The position numbers were made by a program, and so were the translations under genes. This document shows, piece after piece, positions 33,539-33,539 of a DNA stretch of 33,539 bases. The notes under the pieces were generated by a model, which had not been told where the DNA came from, did not search any database, and saw nothing but the letters and a program-made list of their open reading frames with translations. The first letter of the stretch is position 1; each line of letters starts with the position of its first letter. Source of the stretch: Akkermansia muciniphila (GTDB lineage Bacteria > Verrucomicrobiota > Verrucomicrobiia > Limisphaerales > UBA9464); assembly GCA_945861565.1 (NCBI GenBank), contig CAMAUY010000057.1, positions 1-33,539 on the forward strand, given 5' to 3'.

Positions 33539-33539
33539 C

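Noticed and set aside
33494-33539. Plus-strand gene start at the right edge
   Set aside because: Only 15 codons after an ATG, with no ribosome site; the opposite-strand frame reads better.

Overview
The window comes from a member of the PVC superphylum, most likely a Verrucomicrobiota. The best evidence is a membrane-bound dehydrogenase/haem-binding protein of the Pirellula-Verrucomicrobium type (27346-30453). A giant exoprotein ending in a dockerin-like calcium-binding pair, and a secreted SGNH esterase and BNR hydrolase pair, fit the same picture. The DNA is GC-rich and almost fully coding. I saw no rRNA or tRNA gene and no CRISPR array.

Left edge (1-207): a 22-bp-period array of CGGAA-nn-CTGTCCG cores, which looks like the end of a mobile element (an IS21-like end is my best guess). 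It abuts a gene whose 5' part is missing.

Region 208-23418, plus strand: one reading frame of about 7,735 codons, interrupted by a single in-frame TAA at 2056-2058. It encodes a mosaic extracellular protein. In order it has: seven CARDB domains plus a remnant; PPC-like and IPT/TIG domains; a segment of unknown fold; a beta-propeller; nine He_PIG/cadherin-like domains; an RHS-like module; a dockerin; Big_2 and ZU5-like domains; a YVTN propeller; two CARDB domains; a large module of about 250-residue repeats that I cannot assign to a family; three SdrD-B-like domains with six calcium loops; Ig-like domains; and a C-terminal dockerin. The missing 5' end and the nonsense codon together suggest that this gene is decaying, or that only parts of it are expressed.

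Region 23548-27139, minus strand: a rhomboid protease lies 37 bp downstream of aceE, the homodimeric pyruvate dehydrogenase E1. No E2 or E3 gene is adjacent. The rhomboid gene converges on the giant gene.

Region 27346-33197, minus strand: a tight three-gene cluster reads sialate O-acetylesterase-like SGNH hydrolase, then BNR/sialidase-like hydrolase, then PVC-type dehydrogenase with HEAT-like repeats and a c-type haem site. The gaps are 15 and 59 bp. The first two products would act outside the cytoplasm on acetylated glycans; the third is an exported putative sugar or alcohol dehydrogenase. Upstream is an AT-rich stretch with two abutting perfect palindromes overlapping a candidate promoter. 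The extreme right edge may hold the 3' end of another minus-strand gene.
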